From assembly GCA_947501555.1 (NCBI GenBank), contig CANMWG010000001.1:1178001-1242000 (forward strand): a stretch of 64,000 nucleotides of DNA. The letters are read 5' to 3'. Under the pieces are notes generated by a model. It searched no databases. It was given only the letters and a program-made list of their open reading frames with translations, and was not told the origin of the DNA. The stretch is from an uncultured Paracoccaceae bacterium. Lineage in GTDB: Bacteria > Pseudomonadota > Alphaproteobacteria > Rhodobacterales > Rhodobacteraceae. The translations under genes and the position numbers were made by a program. Positions 25,865 to 34,710 of the stretch are shown one piece after another (the stretch's first letter is position 1; every line of letters starts with the position of its first letter).

Positions 25865-27207
25865 AGCGTTTTGCTGCACTCGCCCTATCGCTTTTCGCGG
25901 CCTGCGCCGAAGTGCCCGTAGGACCCGAACCTATTCGCCTAGAGTTTACCGAAATGCGCAGCTTTGCTGCACAAAGCCCCGGGCCATCGCAGCGCCCAAA
26001 TTCGGAGATTGCGCTCGATTTCATCGACCTGGCTTTTCGGATGGAAAGCGGGCGGGAACTGCCCGTCTTTACCCGCTTTGAAGAGCCCATCACTGTCCGC
26101 GTTGCCGGTGAAGTCCGCCAATCCATGCAAACCGACCTTTCGGCCCTGCTGAAACGGCTGCGCGATGAGGCGCGCATCGACATTCGGATGACCGAAGACC
26201 CTGAGGCCAACATCGTGATCGAAGCGGTGCCCTCACGCGCCTTGCAGCGGGTCGCACCCAATGCTGCCTGTTTTGTGGTACCCCGTGTGAGCAGCTGGGC
26301 AGAGCTGAGGGCTGCACGAAATTCAGGCGTTCTGGATTGGGCTACCTTGCGGCAACGTGAAAAGGCCGCAATCTTTTTGCCCGCAGACGCCGCGCCACAG
26401 GAAATTCGGGACTGTCTGCACGAAGAACTGGCCCAAGCGCTTGGGCCACTTAACGATCTCTACCGGCTGCCAGACTCGGTGTTCAACGATGACAATATCC
26501 ATGCCGTTTTGACGGGTTTTGATATGCTGATCCTGCGGGCTTACTACGCGCCCGAGCTGCAAAGCGGGATGACAGAAGCCCAAGTCGCCGAACGGTTACC
26601 GCGAATCCTGGCGCGGCTGAACCCGCGCGGCCAACGTGCCGGCGGAGAGATCCCCTCAAGCACATCACGCGCATGGATCACGGCGATTGAAACTGCGCTC
26701 AGCAACGCATCGTCCGGGGCAAAACGCAGGCAAGCGGCCGCGCGGGCCATCGCGATCGGTCAAAGTTTAGGGTGGACTGGCGCGCGTGAAGGATTTGCCA
26801 ATTATGCCTTTGGGCGGCTCCAAATCGGCAATGATGCAACACTGGCCCTCGGTGCGTTTAACGCTGCAGGGCGGGCCTACGGGCAAAGTGCGGTTACAAA
26901 CATCCACTCCGCCCATATCGCCGTGCAATTGGCCGCTTTCACACTCATATCTGGGGATACAGAGGCCACAATCGTCATCACCGACGACGCCATTGCAATC
27001 GCGCGTCAGCACGAGAACGCAGCCCTTCTAGCACTGTTGATGATGTTCAAGGCCGAAGCGCTGGACCTGCAAGGCAAGACCGAAGAAGGTACAGCACTGC
27101 GACTGGACAGCCTTGGCTGGGGGCTCTATGGCTTTGGGTCGCGACAGGAAGTGATTGACAGGCTCAATGAAATCGCCTCGCTGCCACCGCAGATACCGCC
27201 AAGTTAA
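25861..27207 (+). CDS. DUF2927 lipoprotein with TPR-like C-terminus
   Basis: 448 residues. The lipoprotein signal MKRFAALALSLFAAC places the acyl-modified cysteine at residue 15. The DUF2927 core contains NAACFVVPR, DCLHEELAQALGPLNDLYRL and DSVFNDDNIHAVL; the HEE-like motif recalls a metallopeptidase but activity is unproven. About residues 280-440 are helical repeats like TPRs. Positioned between GNAT (ATGA overlap) and a small membrane protein. Confidence 0.88.
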   Translation: MKRFAALALSLFAACAEVPVGPEPIRLEFTEMRSFAAQSPGPSQRPNSEIALDFIDLAFRMESGRELPVFTRFEEPITVRVAGEVRQSMQTDLSALLKRLRDEARIDIRMTEDPEANIVIEAVPSRALQRVAPNAACFVVPRVSSWAELRAARNSGVLDWATLRQREKAAIFLPADAAPQEIRDCLHEELAQALGPLNDLYRLPDSVFNDDNIHAVLTGFDMLILRAYYAPELQSGMTEAQVAERLPRILARLNPRGQRAGGEIPSSTSRAWITAIETALSNASSGAKRRQAAARAIAIGQSLGWTGAREGFANYAFGRLQIGNDATLALGAFNAAGRAYGQSAVTNIHSAHIAVQLAAFTLISGDTEATIVITDDAIAIARQHENAALLALLMMFKAEALDLQGKTEEGTALRLDSLGWGLYGFGSRQEVIDRLNEIASLPPQIPPS

Positions 27208-27220
27208 CAAGGTCTTCACC

Positions 27221-27397
27221 ATGATTTATCCACTCGCAGGTCTTATCTTCGGCGCGCTGTTCGGGGCTTTTCGGGCCAAATTGCGCGGTGGCAAGGTCAA
27301 GGACCTGCTGCAATGGGGGGCCGCTTTTGCAATCATGTTCGGGCTGATCGGGTTATTTGCACTGATCTTCATTGAACGCAGTTACGTCTCGGGCTAA
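27221..27397 (+). CDS. small two-helix membrane protein
   Basis: 58 residues with two hydrophobic helices (IYPLAGLIFGALFGAF and AAFAIMFGLIGLFALIFI) joined by a basic loop RAKLRGGKVKD. Starts 13 bases after the DUF2927 gene, and its TAA overlaps the ATG of the VWA gene. Conserved position suggests it anchors or assists the MoxR/VWA machinery; unnamed. Confidence 0.78.
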   Translation: MIYPLAGLIFGALFGAFRAKLRGGKVKDLLQWGAAFAIMFGLIGLFALIFIERSYVSG

Positions 27398-28584
27398 TGT
27401 TTCTTCCCTTCTTTGACAATCTACGCGGCCAAGGCATCCCGGTGTCGCTGCGCGAATTCTTGTCATTTCTGGAAGGGATGAAGGCCGGATTGGCGACTTA
27501 CGACATTGAAGCCTTCTACTTCCTTGCCCGCACGATCATGGTCAAAGACGAACGGCACCTGGACAAATTTGATCGGGCCTTTGCGGCCACATTCGAAGGG
27601 CTAGAAGCGATCCCCGATGAGGCTGTGCTGAACGCGGTCGACATTCCCGCAGAATGGCTTGAAAAGCTGGCGGAAAAACACCTGACCGAAGCAGAGAAAG
27701 CCGAAATCGAGGCCATGGGCGGTTTCGACAAGCTGATGGACACGCTGAAAAAACGGCTTGAGGAACAAAAGGGGCGGCACCAAGGCGGGTCCAAATGGGT
27801 GGGCACGGCAGGAACCTCACCCTTCGGGGCTTATGGATACAACCCCGAAGGGGTGCGGATCGGCCAGAACGAAAGCCGCCACCAGCGCGCAGTCAAGGTT
27901 TGGGACAAGCGTGAATTCAAGAACCTCGATGACACAGTTGAGCTGGGCACGCGCAATATCAAAGTCGCCTTGAAACGCCTGCGCTCATGGGCGCGCGACG
28001 GGGCGGCAGAAGAGCTTGACCTGAACGGCACCATCCGGGCGACAGCGGAACATGGCTACCTTGACGTGCAAACCCGACCCGAGCGGCGCAACGCGGTCAA
28101 GGTGCTGCTTTTTCTTGATATCGGCGGCTCAATGGACCCGCATATCAAAGTCGTTGAAGAACTGTTCAGCGCGGCCAAATCAGAATTCAAGCATTTCGAA
28201 TATTTTTACTTCCACAACTGCCTTTATGAAGGTGTGTGGAAAGACAACCGGCGGCGCTGGGACGCGCAAACGCCAACATGGGACGTGTTGCGGACCTATG
28301 GATCTGATTACAAATGCATATTTGTCGGGGATGCGAGCATGTCGCCCTACGAGGTCGCTTTTCCCGGCGGTGCCAATGAGCATTGGAACGAAGAAGCCGG
28401 GCAAACCTGGCTGACCCGCGCGCGCGATAAATGGCCAAACCATCTGTGGATCAATCCGCTCGATGAACGCTATTGGCGCTACACCCAATCCATCCAGATG
28501 ATACAAGAAATTTTCGGTGCAGACCGGATGGTGCCCATGACACTTTCGGGTATCGACGCCGGAATGCGGCTCTTGGGGCGTTAG
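27397..28584 (+). CDS. VWA-domain protein of the CoxE-like, MoxR-associated type
   Basis: 395 residues with an N-terminal helical region (LPFFDNLRGQGIPVSLREFL) and a C-terminal VWA domain. The metal-ion-dependent adhesion site appears as FLDIGGSMDPH, a DxGxS variant. YFYFHNCLYEGVW and VGDASMSPYE follow. It is the expected partner of the MoxR ATPase. A basic linker (about 150-200) precedes the VWA. Starts on the stop of the small membrane gene. Confidence 0.92.
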   Translation: MFLPFFDNLRGQGIPVSLREFLSFLEGMKAGLATYDIEAFYFLARTIMVKDERHLDKFDRAFAATFEGLEAIPDEAVLNAVDIPAEWLEKLAEKHLTEAEKAEIEAMGGFDKLMDTLKKRLEEQKGRHQGGSKWVGTAGTSPFGAYGYNPEGVRIGQNESRHQRAVKVWDKREFKNLDDTVELGTRNIKVALKRLRSWARDGAAEELDLNGTIRATAEHGYLDVQTRPERRNAVKVLLFLDIGGSMDPHIKVVEELFSAAKSEFKHFEYFYFHNCLYEGVWKDNRRRWDAQTPTWDVLRTYGSDYKCIFVGDASMSPYEVAFPGGANEHWNEEAGQTWLTRARDKWPNHLWINPLDERYWRYTQSIQMIQEIFGADRMVPMTLSGIDAGMRLLGR

Positions 28585-28587
28585 GAG

Positions 28588-28959
28588 ATGATGATGTGGC
28601 TTCGCATAAAAGACCTCTGGCGGCACAACCGTCTGGCGCTGTTGGCCTTTGTGGGGGTCGTATGCGTAGCGGGGTTCTTTGGTTTCAAATCTGCCAGCCA
28701 ATTCATCTATTGGAACGATCCCCGGCACCAGGATCAACCGCTCGCCGGCTGGATGACGCCGCGCTATGTTGGACAATCCTACAACATTCCGCCTGAAATC
28801 GTGCTGCAGGCCCTTGATATTGTAAATGACGGGCCGCCACGCCGGATCACCCTTGATCGCCTCGCAGATGAACAAGGGATAACATTAGATGAGATGCAGA
28901 CACGCGTAGAATCCGCAGTGCAAGATTGGCGTGACGCATCCCAAAGGGCTGACCAATGA
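28588..28959 (+). CDS. hypothetical single-pass membrane protein
   Basis: 123 residues: a basic N-terminus, one helix (RLALLAFVGVVCVAGFFGF), then an outside domain with GWMTPRYVGQSYNIPPEIVLQ and a helical C-terminus. The periplasmic part looks like a small recognition domain. It starts 3 bases after the VWA gene and ends in an ATGA overlap with the DedA gene. Unnamed; the context is the MoxR run. Confidence 0.75.
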   Translation: MMMWLRIKDLWRHNRLALLAFVGVVCVAGFFGFKSASQFIYWNDPRHQDQPLAGWMTPRYVGQSYNIPPEIVLQALDIVNDGPPRRITLDRLADEQGITLDEMQTRVESAVQDWRDASQRADQ

Positions 28960-29588
28960 CCGAGGCAATTCTGGCGCTTGCAGTTGACTACGGCATACCG
29001 CTCTTGTTCTGCGTTACATTCCTCAGTTGTCTGGCCCTACCCGTCCCGTCATCTTTGCTCATGCTGGTCATGGGTGGGTTCGCCGCCACCGAGGATTTTT
29101 CGCTTGAGGTCGTTGCCGCTGCGGCATTTTGCGGTGCGGTGATTGGCGACAACACCGGTTACTGGATTGCTCGCGGCCTTGGCGAGCGGTTGAATGATTG
29201 GCTGACTGCCCGACCCAAACGTGCTGCGTTGCGTAACAAAGCCGAAGCCTTCATGCAAAAATGGGGCGGATCAAGCGTGTTCTTTTCTTGCTGGCTCGTG
29301 GCTCCACTTGGCCCAACGGTCAACTATGTCAGTGGTCTGTCGCGGTTCAGTTGGCCACGTTTTGCCCTTTGGGGCATGATTGGTGAAGTGTTCTGGGTCA
29401 CGATCTACGTCGGGCTTGGCTATGCATTTGCCGATCAAATCACAGAAGTCTCAAGCCTTTTGGGCAATGTGTCAGGCTTCATCGTTGCAGTTGTTGTGGC
29501 CATCGGGTTGGGGATATGGTTGCTGCGTGCGAGTAAAGCGCGTGACAAGACGAGGGCTGGCAAAACAAATCCGGGATCCCATATTTAG
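28956..29588 (+). CDS. DedA-family (VTT-domain) membrane protein
   Basis: 210 residues, about five membrane segments. VTT motifs: FLSCLALPVPSSLLML, then GAVIGDNTGYWIARGLGERL and FFSCWLVAPLGPTVNYVSGL with the conserved Arg region. DedA proteins are linked to lipid-carrier flipping and proton-dependent envelope homeostasis. Starts overlapping the preceding gene and lies 3 bases before the M48 peptidase. Confidence 0.88.
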   Translation: MTEAILALAVDYGIPLLFCVTFLSCLALPVPSSLLMLVMGGFAATEDFSLEVVAAAAFCGAVIGDNTGYWIARGLGERLNDWLTARPKRAALRNKAEAFMQKWGGSSVFFSCWLVAPLGPTVNYVSGLSRFSWPRFALWGMIGEVFWVTIYVGLGYAFADQITEVSSLLGNVSGFIVAVVVAIGLGIWLLRASKARDKTRAGKTNPGSHI

Positions 29589-29591
29589 GTC

Positions 29592-30275
29592 ATGGCGATC
29601 CTGCTACCCATTCTTTTGGCCGTTCTCTATGGCCTGGCAAGCTACCGCTTTTCGGTCTGGCGGTCGTCTGCGAGATTGGACAGTCAATCCACCGAATTGA
29701 TCGACGCCGACCTTAACGAACTGGCAGATCAAATGGCAGTTGCGATCGATCTGCCCAGGATCACGGTCTATATCTATGAAATTGAGCCGGTGAACGGGTT
29801 CGCCTCTGCCGATGGGCGGATCTTCATCACGCGGGGGTTTTTTGACAGACATAAGCGTGGTGAATTCACATCGGAAGAAATGGCAAGTGTAATCGCCCAC
29901 GAGCTGGGACATGTTGCACTGGGGCATTCCCGGAGGCGGATGGTCGATTTTACCGGGCAAAATGCGGTGCGCGTAGCCCTTGGGATGTTCATCAGCCGCT
30001 TCATCCCGGGTGCGGGCCCATGGATTGCCGGTCAATTGATGCGTCTGATGTCGGCACGTCTATCGCGCAGTGACGAATTTGAGGCAGATGCCTACGCCTC
30101 GGCGCTCTTGATCAAGGCGGGCATCGGGACGGGGCCGCAAAAGAATTTATTCGCAAAATTTGAGAAAATGAAAGGGCCGCATGCAGCGTCACCACCTGCA
30201 TGGCTGCGTAGCCACCCCAAATCCCATCAACGCATTGCTGCAATAGAGGCCAATGACGCCAGGTGGCAGGCCTAG
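29592..30275 (+). CDS. M48-family metallopeptidase (HtpX/Oma1-like core)
   Basis: 227 residues with an N-terminal membrane helix. The zinc motif is VIAHELGHVALGHS (HExxH with L), and the third ligand glutamate is in SDEFEADAYASAL. No TPR or second membrane hairpin as in HtpX or BepA; this is a compact form. It would act on envelope proteins. It ends the block that starts with moxR and is followed by the twin-hairpin element. Confidence 0.88.
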   Translation: MAILLPILLAVLYGLASYRFSVWRSSARLDSQSTELIDADLNELADQMAVAIDLPRITVYIYEIEPVNGFASADGRIFITRGFFDRHKRGEFTSEEMASVIAHELGHVALGHSRRRMVDFTGQNAVRVALGMFISRFIPGAGPWIAGQLMRLMSARLSRSDEFEADAYASALLIKAGIGTGPQKNLFAKFEKMKGPHAASPPAWLRSHPKSHQRIAAIEANDARWQA

Positions 30276-30277
30276 AG

Positions 30278-30325
30278 TCAAACTTTCTTGGAAAGTTTGA
30301 ACGCAAAATCTCACAGAGATTTTGC
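30278..30325. repeat. 48-bp twin-hairpin element, copy 2
   Basis: TCAAACTTTC/GAAAGTTTGA around TTG, a 2-base spacer, then GCAAAATCTC/GAGATTTTGC around ACA. It sits between two convergent genes and encodes the last codons and stop of the PIN gene. Same length and order of hairpins as at 18044-18091. Confidence 0.7.
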
Positions 30326-30862
30326 CACCAGTGCCTTTCCAAAGCGCGGCAATCTGGCCTTTTTCATCAAGGCGCGCATGGTCCAAGGCATCTCTGACAG
30401 CCGGTTCGCCTCGCGCAACACTGAATTGGCCACAGCCGTCATGGGCTCGGGCCAATCTTGTAGCAGGTCCCGTGCAAACCCATCTGGGTCCAGACGCAAA
30501 AGCCCCTCATCACCCAAGATATTCTTTGGAAAATCCTTGGCATTCATTGTCAGAATCGCATCGCAGGACCCGGCAACCGCCGCCGTCAGAACATGTATGT
30601 CTGCCGGATCAGGCAACCAATAGTGTCTTTCGATTGCCAGATCATAGCGCACCTCACCTTGTGGAAACTGCGCCTTAAGCGCCGCGATCTCGCCCCGCGC
30701 CCAAACCTCTTGATCCGCACCCAGCTTTCCTGCCGCACGCGCCCATTCTTCCAAAATACGTTCCGACCAGCGGGGTTCAAACACGCCAGCTGATGCGCAT
30801 CCCAAAAAAACTTCGCGCATCACAGTCGGGTAAAGCACGCAAGCGTCGATCATCACCCTCAT
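30311..30862 (-). CDS. PIN-domain protein (RSP_2648 type)
   Basis: 183 residues with a PIN ribonuclease fold: MRVMIDACVLYP gives the first Asp, WSERILEEWARA the acidic helix, LPDPADIHVLTAAV and ILTMNAKDFP the later acidic residues. No antitoxin-sized gene lies upstream; it starts inside an ATGA overlap with the rRNA methyltransferase. Function is probably RNA processing or cleavage rather than a toxin-antitoxin pair. The stop codon lies in a hairpin. Confidence 0.82.
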   Translation of the reverse strand: MRVMIDACVLYPTVMREVFLGCASAGVFEPRWSERILEEWARAAGKLGADQEVWARGEIAALKAQFPQGEVRYDLAIERHYWLPDPADIHVLTAAVAGSCDAILTMNAKDFPKNILGDEGLLRLDPDGFARDLLQDWPEPMTAVANSVLREANRLSEMPWTMRALMKKARLPRFGKALVAKSL

Positions 30863-32067
30863 AGGCGATACACAAGTGCCTTCAGATATCCGCTTTCCGC
30901 CAAATGTGGCATCAACGGATGGTCAGGCCCTGCGAACCCTGTATGAATGATCTGGCCACGGCGCCCGGCCCGACCGATCCCCCGCGAGCAGGCATTCCGG
31001 AACTTGCTCAGGTCGGCGGCATGCGAACATGAACACAAAACCAGATAGCCTCCCTCGGCAACCAACGGGGCAGCAAGCCTTGCAACACGCTCATAGGCGC
31101 GCAGGCCTGCGTCCATTGCTTTCTTAGAGGGCGCAAATGCGGGCGGATCGCAGACCACAACATCGAAGGACTGCCCCTCATCCGCCAAGGCGGCCAATGT
31201 ATCAAACGCATCGCCTTTGCGGGTCTCGAAACGGTCATCTGCCCCCATCGCAACTGCCCCTTGCGTGGCCAATGCTAATGCGGGCTCGGACCCGTCAACG
31301 GCTAATGCGGATGCAGCCCCACTGGCCAAAGCCGCCAACCCAAAGCCGCCGACATGTGCGAAGACATCCAAAACGCGCGCATCCCTTGCCAATCCTGCCA
31401 CAAAAGCATGGTTAGGACGTTGATCGTAAAATAGCCCTGTCTTTTGCCCCCCCATGACATCAGCCATATAGATGGCCCCGTTCATTGGAACCGGGACAGG
31501 ACCATCGGGCGCTGTCCCTGCAAGTATCTCAGTCTTTTCCTCAAGGCCTTCCAAACTACGCGTCCGCCCGGTGCCGTTCATGATCACGGTCGTGACGTCT
31601 GTCACCTCTTGCAAAGCCGCCACCAAGGGCGTGATCATCGCATCGGCCCAGGCCGCATTGGGTTGAACCACGGCCAGATCACCAAACCGGTCAATGATGA
31701 CGCCGGGCAAACCATCCACTTCGGCATGGATCAAGCGGTAGAAAGGCGCATCGTAAAGGCGTTCGCGAAGCGCAAGAGCACGGCGAAAACGGGCTGCAAA
31801 CCAGTGCTGGTCAATCACCGCATCCGGGTTTTGATCAAGCATCCGGCAAATAATCCGCGAAGCCGGGTTCACGGTCACGACACCCATAGGCACACGCCCG
31901 GCGTCTTCGAGACGGGCGATTGTACCAGGGGTTAGGTTGCGGGTGCGCCTATCGGTGACCAACTCATTGGCATAAACCCAAGGAAAACCGTGGCGAATTG
32001 CACGGGCTTCGGCCTTTGGTATCAGGCGGACTGTTGGCAGATCGGGATTGGGGGATGCATCATTCAT
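30859..32067 (-). CDS. class I rRNA cytosine-C5 methyltransferase (RlmI-like)
   Basis: 402 residues. An N-terminal PUA domain (IRHGFPWVYANEL) leads to a Rossmann methyltransferase: VLDVFAHVGGFGLAALASGA is the SAM motif, VVCDPPAFAPSK motif IV and LVLCSCSHAADL motif VI with the catalytic cysteine. This is the COG1092/RlmI architecture, which methylates 23S rRNA C1962 in E. coli; the exact target here is unverified. Confidence 0.9.
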   Translation of the reverse strand: MNDASPNPDLPTVRLIPKAEARAIRHGFPWVYANELVTDRRTRNLTPGTIARLEDAGRVPMGVVTVNPASRIICRMLDQNPDAVIDQHWFAARFRRALALRERLYDAPFYRLIHAEVDGLPGVIIDRFGDLAVVQPNAAWADAMITPLVAALQEVTDVTTVIMNGTGRTRSLEGLEEKTEILAGTAPDGPVPVPMNGAIYMADVMGGQKTGLFYDQRPNHAFVAGLARDARVLDVFAHVGGFGLAALASGAASALAVDGSEPALALATQGAVAMGADDRFETRKGDAFDTLAALADEGQSFDVVVCDPPAFAPSKKAMDAGLRAYERVARLAAPLVAEGGYLVLCSCSHAADLSKFRNACSRGIGRAGRRGQIIHTGFAGPDHPLMPHLAESGYLKALVYRL

Positions 32068-32131
32068 GACGCACTCCTACCCCCAATCAAACCAACTTAA
32101 AAGAGATGGCACGCCCTTCTCTAAAGCCGTT

Positions 32132-32689
32132 TTATGAAAGCTCTGCGCGCAGCAGTGAGGTCAAATAGCTGGTCACCCGCACTTTCTGCGTCAGACCATC
32201 GCGCTCCAGTGCAACAGCGCGCGATCCACCCGGCGCATCGAGGTTTCCAACAACACGTCGCGTTGGCTCAAGCAAAGTCCCTGTCCGCGCGTCCGTGACA
32301 GTCAAATCAAAGACGATGTTGTAGTTCCCGCCAACCGAATAGCGTGTACGGTCAGTCACGCCGTGAAACCGCAGCAGCCTGACTTGAACGGCCACCGGCG
32401 TATCACCCTGCAGAACACCTTTGTTACGATCAATAGCCGTTTCAAACATTGTGCTAATCTGGGGAATGCGCGCACCCTGCGGGTCGCCCCGCCAGACAAT
32501 ATCGGCAATAGGATAATACCCTTCCGCTTCCGACACCTTCAGATCCTCGGATGCAGTGAAGCTGAATGAGTCGATGCTATATGACCGCTCGACCCGCGTA
32601 GACGCCTCCGACGCGGCAAAGGGCGTTTGCGCGCTGCATGCGGTCAACGCAGCGGCGCCAATCATCAGTGCGAGTATTTTTCCAATCAC
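32132..32689 (-). CDS. DUF6778-like lipoprotein
   Basis: 185 residues, lipobox LTACSAQ with the cysteine near residue 18. The rest is predicted beta-rich (YSVGGNYNIVFDLTVTDARTG, PTRRVVGNLDAPGG). Rhodobacteraceae have this as a common outer-membrane or periplasmic lipoprotein of unknown role. It stands alone between the rRNA methyltransferase and edd. Confidence 0.75.
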   Translation of the reverse strand: MIGKILALMIGAAALTACSAQTPFAASEASTRVERSYSIDSFSFTASEDLKVSEAEGYYPIADIVWRGDPQGARIPQISTMFETAIDRNKGVLQGDTPVAVQVRLLRFHGVTDRTRYSVGGNYNIVFDLTVTDARTGTLLEPTRRVVGNLDAPGGSRAVALERDGLTQKVRVTSYLTSLLRAELS

Positions 32690-32804
32690 AATATTCGTCC
32701 CAAACTTGTTAAATTTCAGCCTAACAACCTATGCTCTTAAGGTTAACTGATACTTACTAACGGGCAATCCGGCAGCAATATGGCGCTCATTGGCCCTTCC
32801 GACT

Positions 32805-32818
32805 TGTTAGCGCTAACA
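32805..32818. promoter_or_regulatory. perfect LacI-family operator upstream of edd
   Basis: TGTTAGCGCTAACA is an exact 14-bp palindrome with the central CpG typical of LacI-family sites. It ends 42 bases before the edd start, so a bound repressor would block the promoter or early elongation. No LacI gene is in the window. Confidence 0.75.
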
Positions 32819-32860
32819 TTGTGTGGTATGTGACGACAAAATCGCTCGATGAGGACCATC

Positions 32861-34666
32861 ATGCCGTTGCATCCCAAAATCGCCCAAGTCACAGACCGCA
32901 TTCGCGCCCGGTCTGAACAGACCCGTGGCAAGTATCTTGATACAATGACACGCGCCGCTGCCGAAGGGCCGCGCCGGTCGCATTTGACATGTGGCAACCA
33001 GGCTCACGCCTATGCTGCGATGGGGGATGACAAGGACGCATTGACCGAAGCACGCGCGCCCAACGTCGGAATCATCACGGCCTACAACGATATGTTGTCT
33101 GCCCATCAGCCGTTTGAGCGTTATCCAGATCTGATCCGCACTGCAGCCCGCGCAGCAGGGGGCACCGCCCAAGTCGCAGGTGGCGTTCCCGCGATGTGTG
33201 ACGGTGTCACACAAGGCCAGACCGGTATGGAACTGTCGCTTTTTTCGCGTGACGTCATCGCCTTATCCGCAGCCGTTGGCCTTTCTCACAATGTCTTTGA
33301 CAGTGCGATCTATCTGGGTGTCTGCGACAAGATCGTGCCAGGTCTGGTGATGGCCGCTGCCACCTTCGGCTATATTCCCAGCCTCTTCATGCCTGCGGGG
33401 CCGATGGTTTCGGGCCTACCCAACGATGAAAAAGCCAAAGTGCGCCAGCAATTTGCCACCGGCGAAGTAGGCCGCGATGAACTGATGGCCGCTGAGATGG
33501 CCTCTTACCATGGCCCTGGCACATGCACATTCTACGGGACAGCCAACTCAAACCAGATGCTGATGGAATTCATGGGGCTGCACTTGCCCGGTGCGTCTTT
33601 CGTCAATCCGGGCACGCCGTTGCGGGATGCTTTGACCACCGCAGGCACAGAACGGGCGCTTGAAATCACCGCATTGGGTAATGATTTCCGCCCCGTTTAC
33701 GAAATTCTGGATGAGCGGGCCTTTGTCAACGGAATCGTCGGGCTGATGGCCACCGGTGGGTCGACCAACCTTGTGCTGCATTTGCCTGCGATGGCCAAAG
33801 CCGCTGGAGTGATCCTTGATCTGGAAGACTTTAGCGATTTGTCTGAAGTGACCCCTTTGATGGCCAAGGTCTATCCAAACGGTCTGGCCGATGTGAACCA
33901 TTTCCACGCCGCTGGTGGGCTGGGTTATATGATCGGAGAGTTGCTCAAAGACGGGCTACTGCATGATGACACCAAGACTGTGGCAGGCGACGGGCTTGAG
34001 CTTTATACCCAAGAACCCAAGCTGAAAGACGGGCGGGTCAGCTATGCGCCGGGTAGCGGCAAGACATTGAATGACAAAATCCTGCGACCCAGCAGCGATC
34101 CGTTCCACAAAACTGGCGGGTTGACCCAATTGGTCGGGAACCTTGGCCGCGGTGTCATCAAGACCTCCGCCGTCGCTGAAGAGCGGCACATCGTCGAGGC
34201 CCCTGCCCGCGTCTTCCACACCCAAGACGCCGTCAAAGAGGCGTTTAAAGCAGGTGAGTTTACGACGGACACGATCATCGTCGTGCGGTTCCAAGGGCCC
34301 AAATCCAATGGGATGCCCGAACTGCACGGGCTCACACCAACGCTGGCGGTCTTGCAAGACCGGGGGCTCAAAGTGGCACTGGTCACTGATGGACGGATGT
34401 CGGGCGCTTCGGGCAAAGTCCCTTCGGCGATCCATGTCTGCCCAGAGGCGGCCGACGACGGACCAATTGCCAAACTGCGCGATGGTGATGTTGTGCGCCT
34501 TGACGCGACGACCGGATCAATAGATGTGCTTGGCGTAGATCTTGATACACGTACGCTCGCAACGGCAGATCTGACTGGCAATGGAAACGGTGTTGGCCGC
34601 GAATTGTTTGAAGTCTTCCGTCAGTCTGTCGGACTTGCAGCGGATGGTGCCGGGGTCGTCGTCTGA
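32861..34666 (+). CDS. edd: phosphogluconate dehydratase
   Basis: A protein of about 601 residues of the IlvD/Edd family, converting 6-phosphogluconate to KDPG in the Entner-Doudoroff route. It has [40 protein letters not shown] and [19 protein letters not shown], with cysteines for a [4Fe-4S] cluster. A GAGG ribosome site favours ATG 32861 over 32849. eda follows after 44 bases. Confidence 0.96.
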   Translation: MPLHPKIAQVTDRIRARSEQTRGKYLDTMTRAAAEGPRRSHLTCGNQAHAYAAMGDDKDALTEARAPNVGIITAYNDMLSAHQPFERYPDLIRTAARAAGGTAQVAGGVPAMCDGVTQGQTGMELSLFSRDVIALSAAVGLSHNVFDSAIYLGVCDKIVPGLVMAAATFGYIPSLFMPAGPMVSGLPNDEKAKVRQQFATGEVGRDELMAAEMASYHGPGTCTFYGTANSNQMLMEFMGLHLPGASFVNPGTPLRDALTTAGTERALEITALGNDFRPVYEILDERAFVNGIVGLMATGGSTNLVLHLPAMAKAAGVILDLEDFSDLSEVTPLMAKVYPNGLADVNHFHAAGGLGYMIGELLKDGLLHDDTKTVAGDGLELYTQEPKLKDGRVSYAPGSGKTLNDKILRPSSDPFHKTGGLTQLVGNLGRGVIKTSAVAEERHIVEAPARVFHTQDAVKEAFKAGEFTTDTIIVVRFQGPKSNGMPELHGLTPTLAVLQDRGLKVALVTDGRMSGASGKVPSAIHVCPEAADDGPIAKLRDGDVVRLDATTGSIDVLGVDLDTRTLATADLTGNGNGVGRELFEVFRQSVGLAADGAGVVV

Positions 34667-34710
34667 ACGAACCGATAGAATGCAACATACTCTGCTAAGG
34701 AAATCTTCCC

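Noticed and set aside
30311-30862. Toxin of a VapC-type toxin-antitoxin system
   Set aside because: No antitoxin gene precedes it; it overlaps a methyltransferase gene instead.
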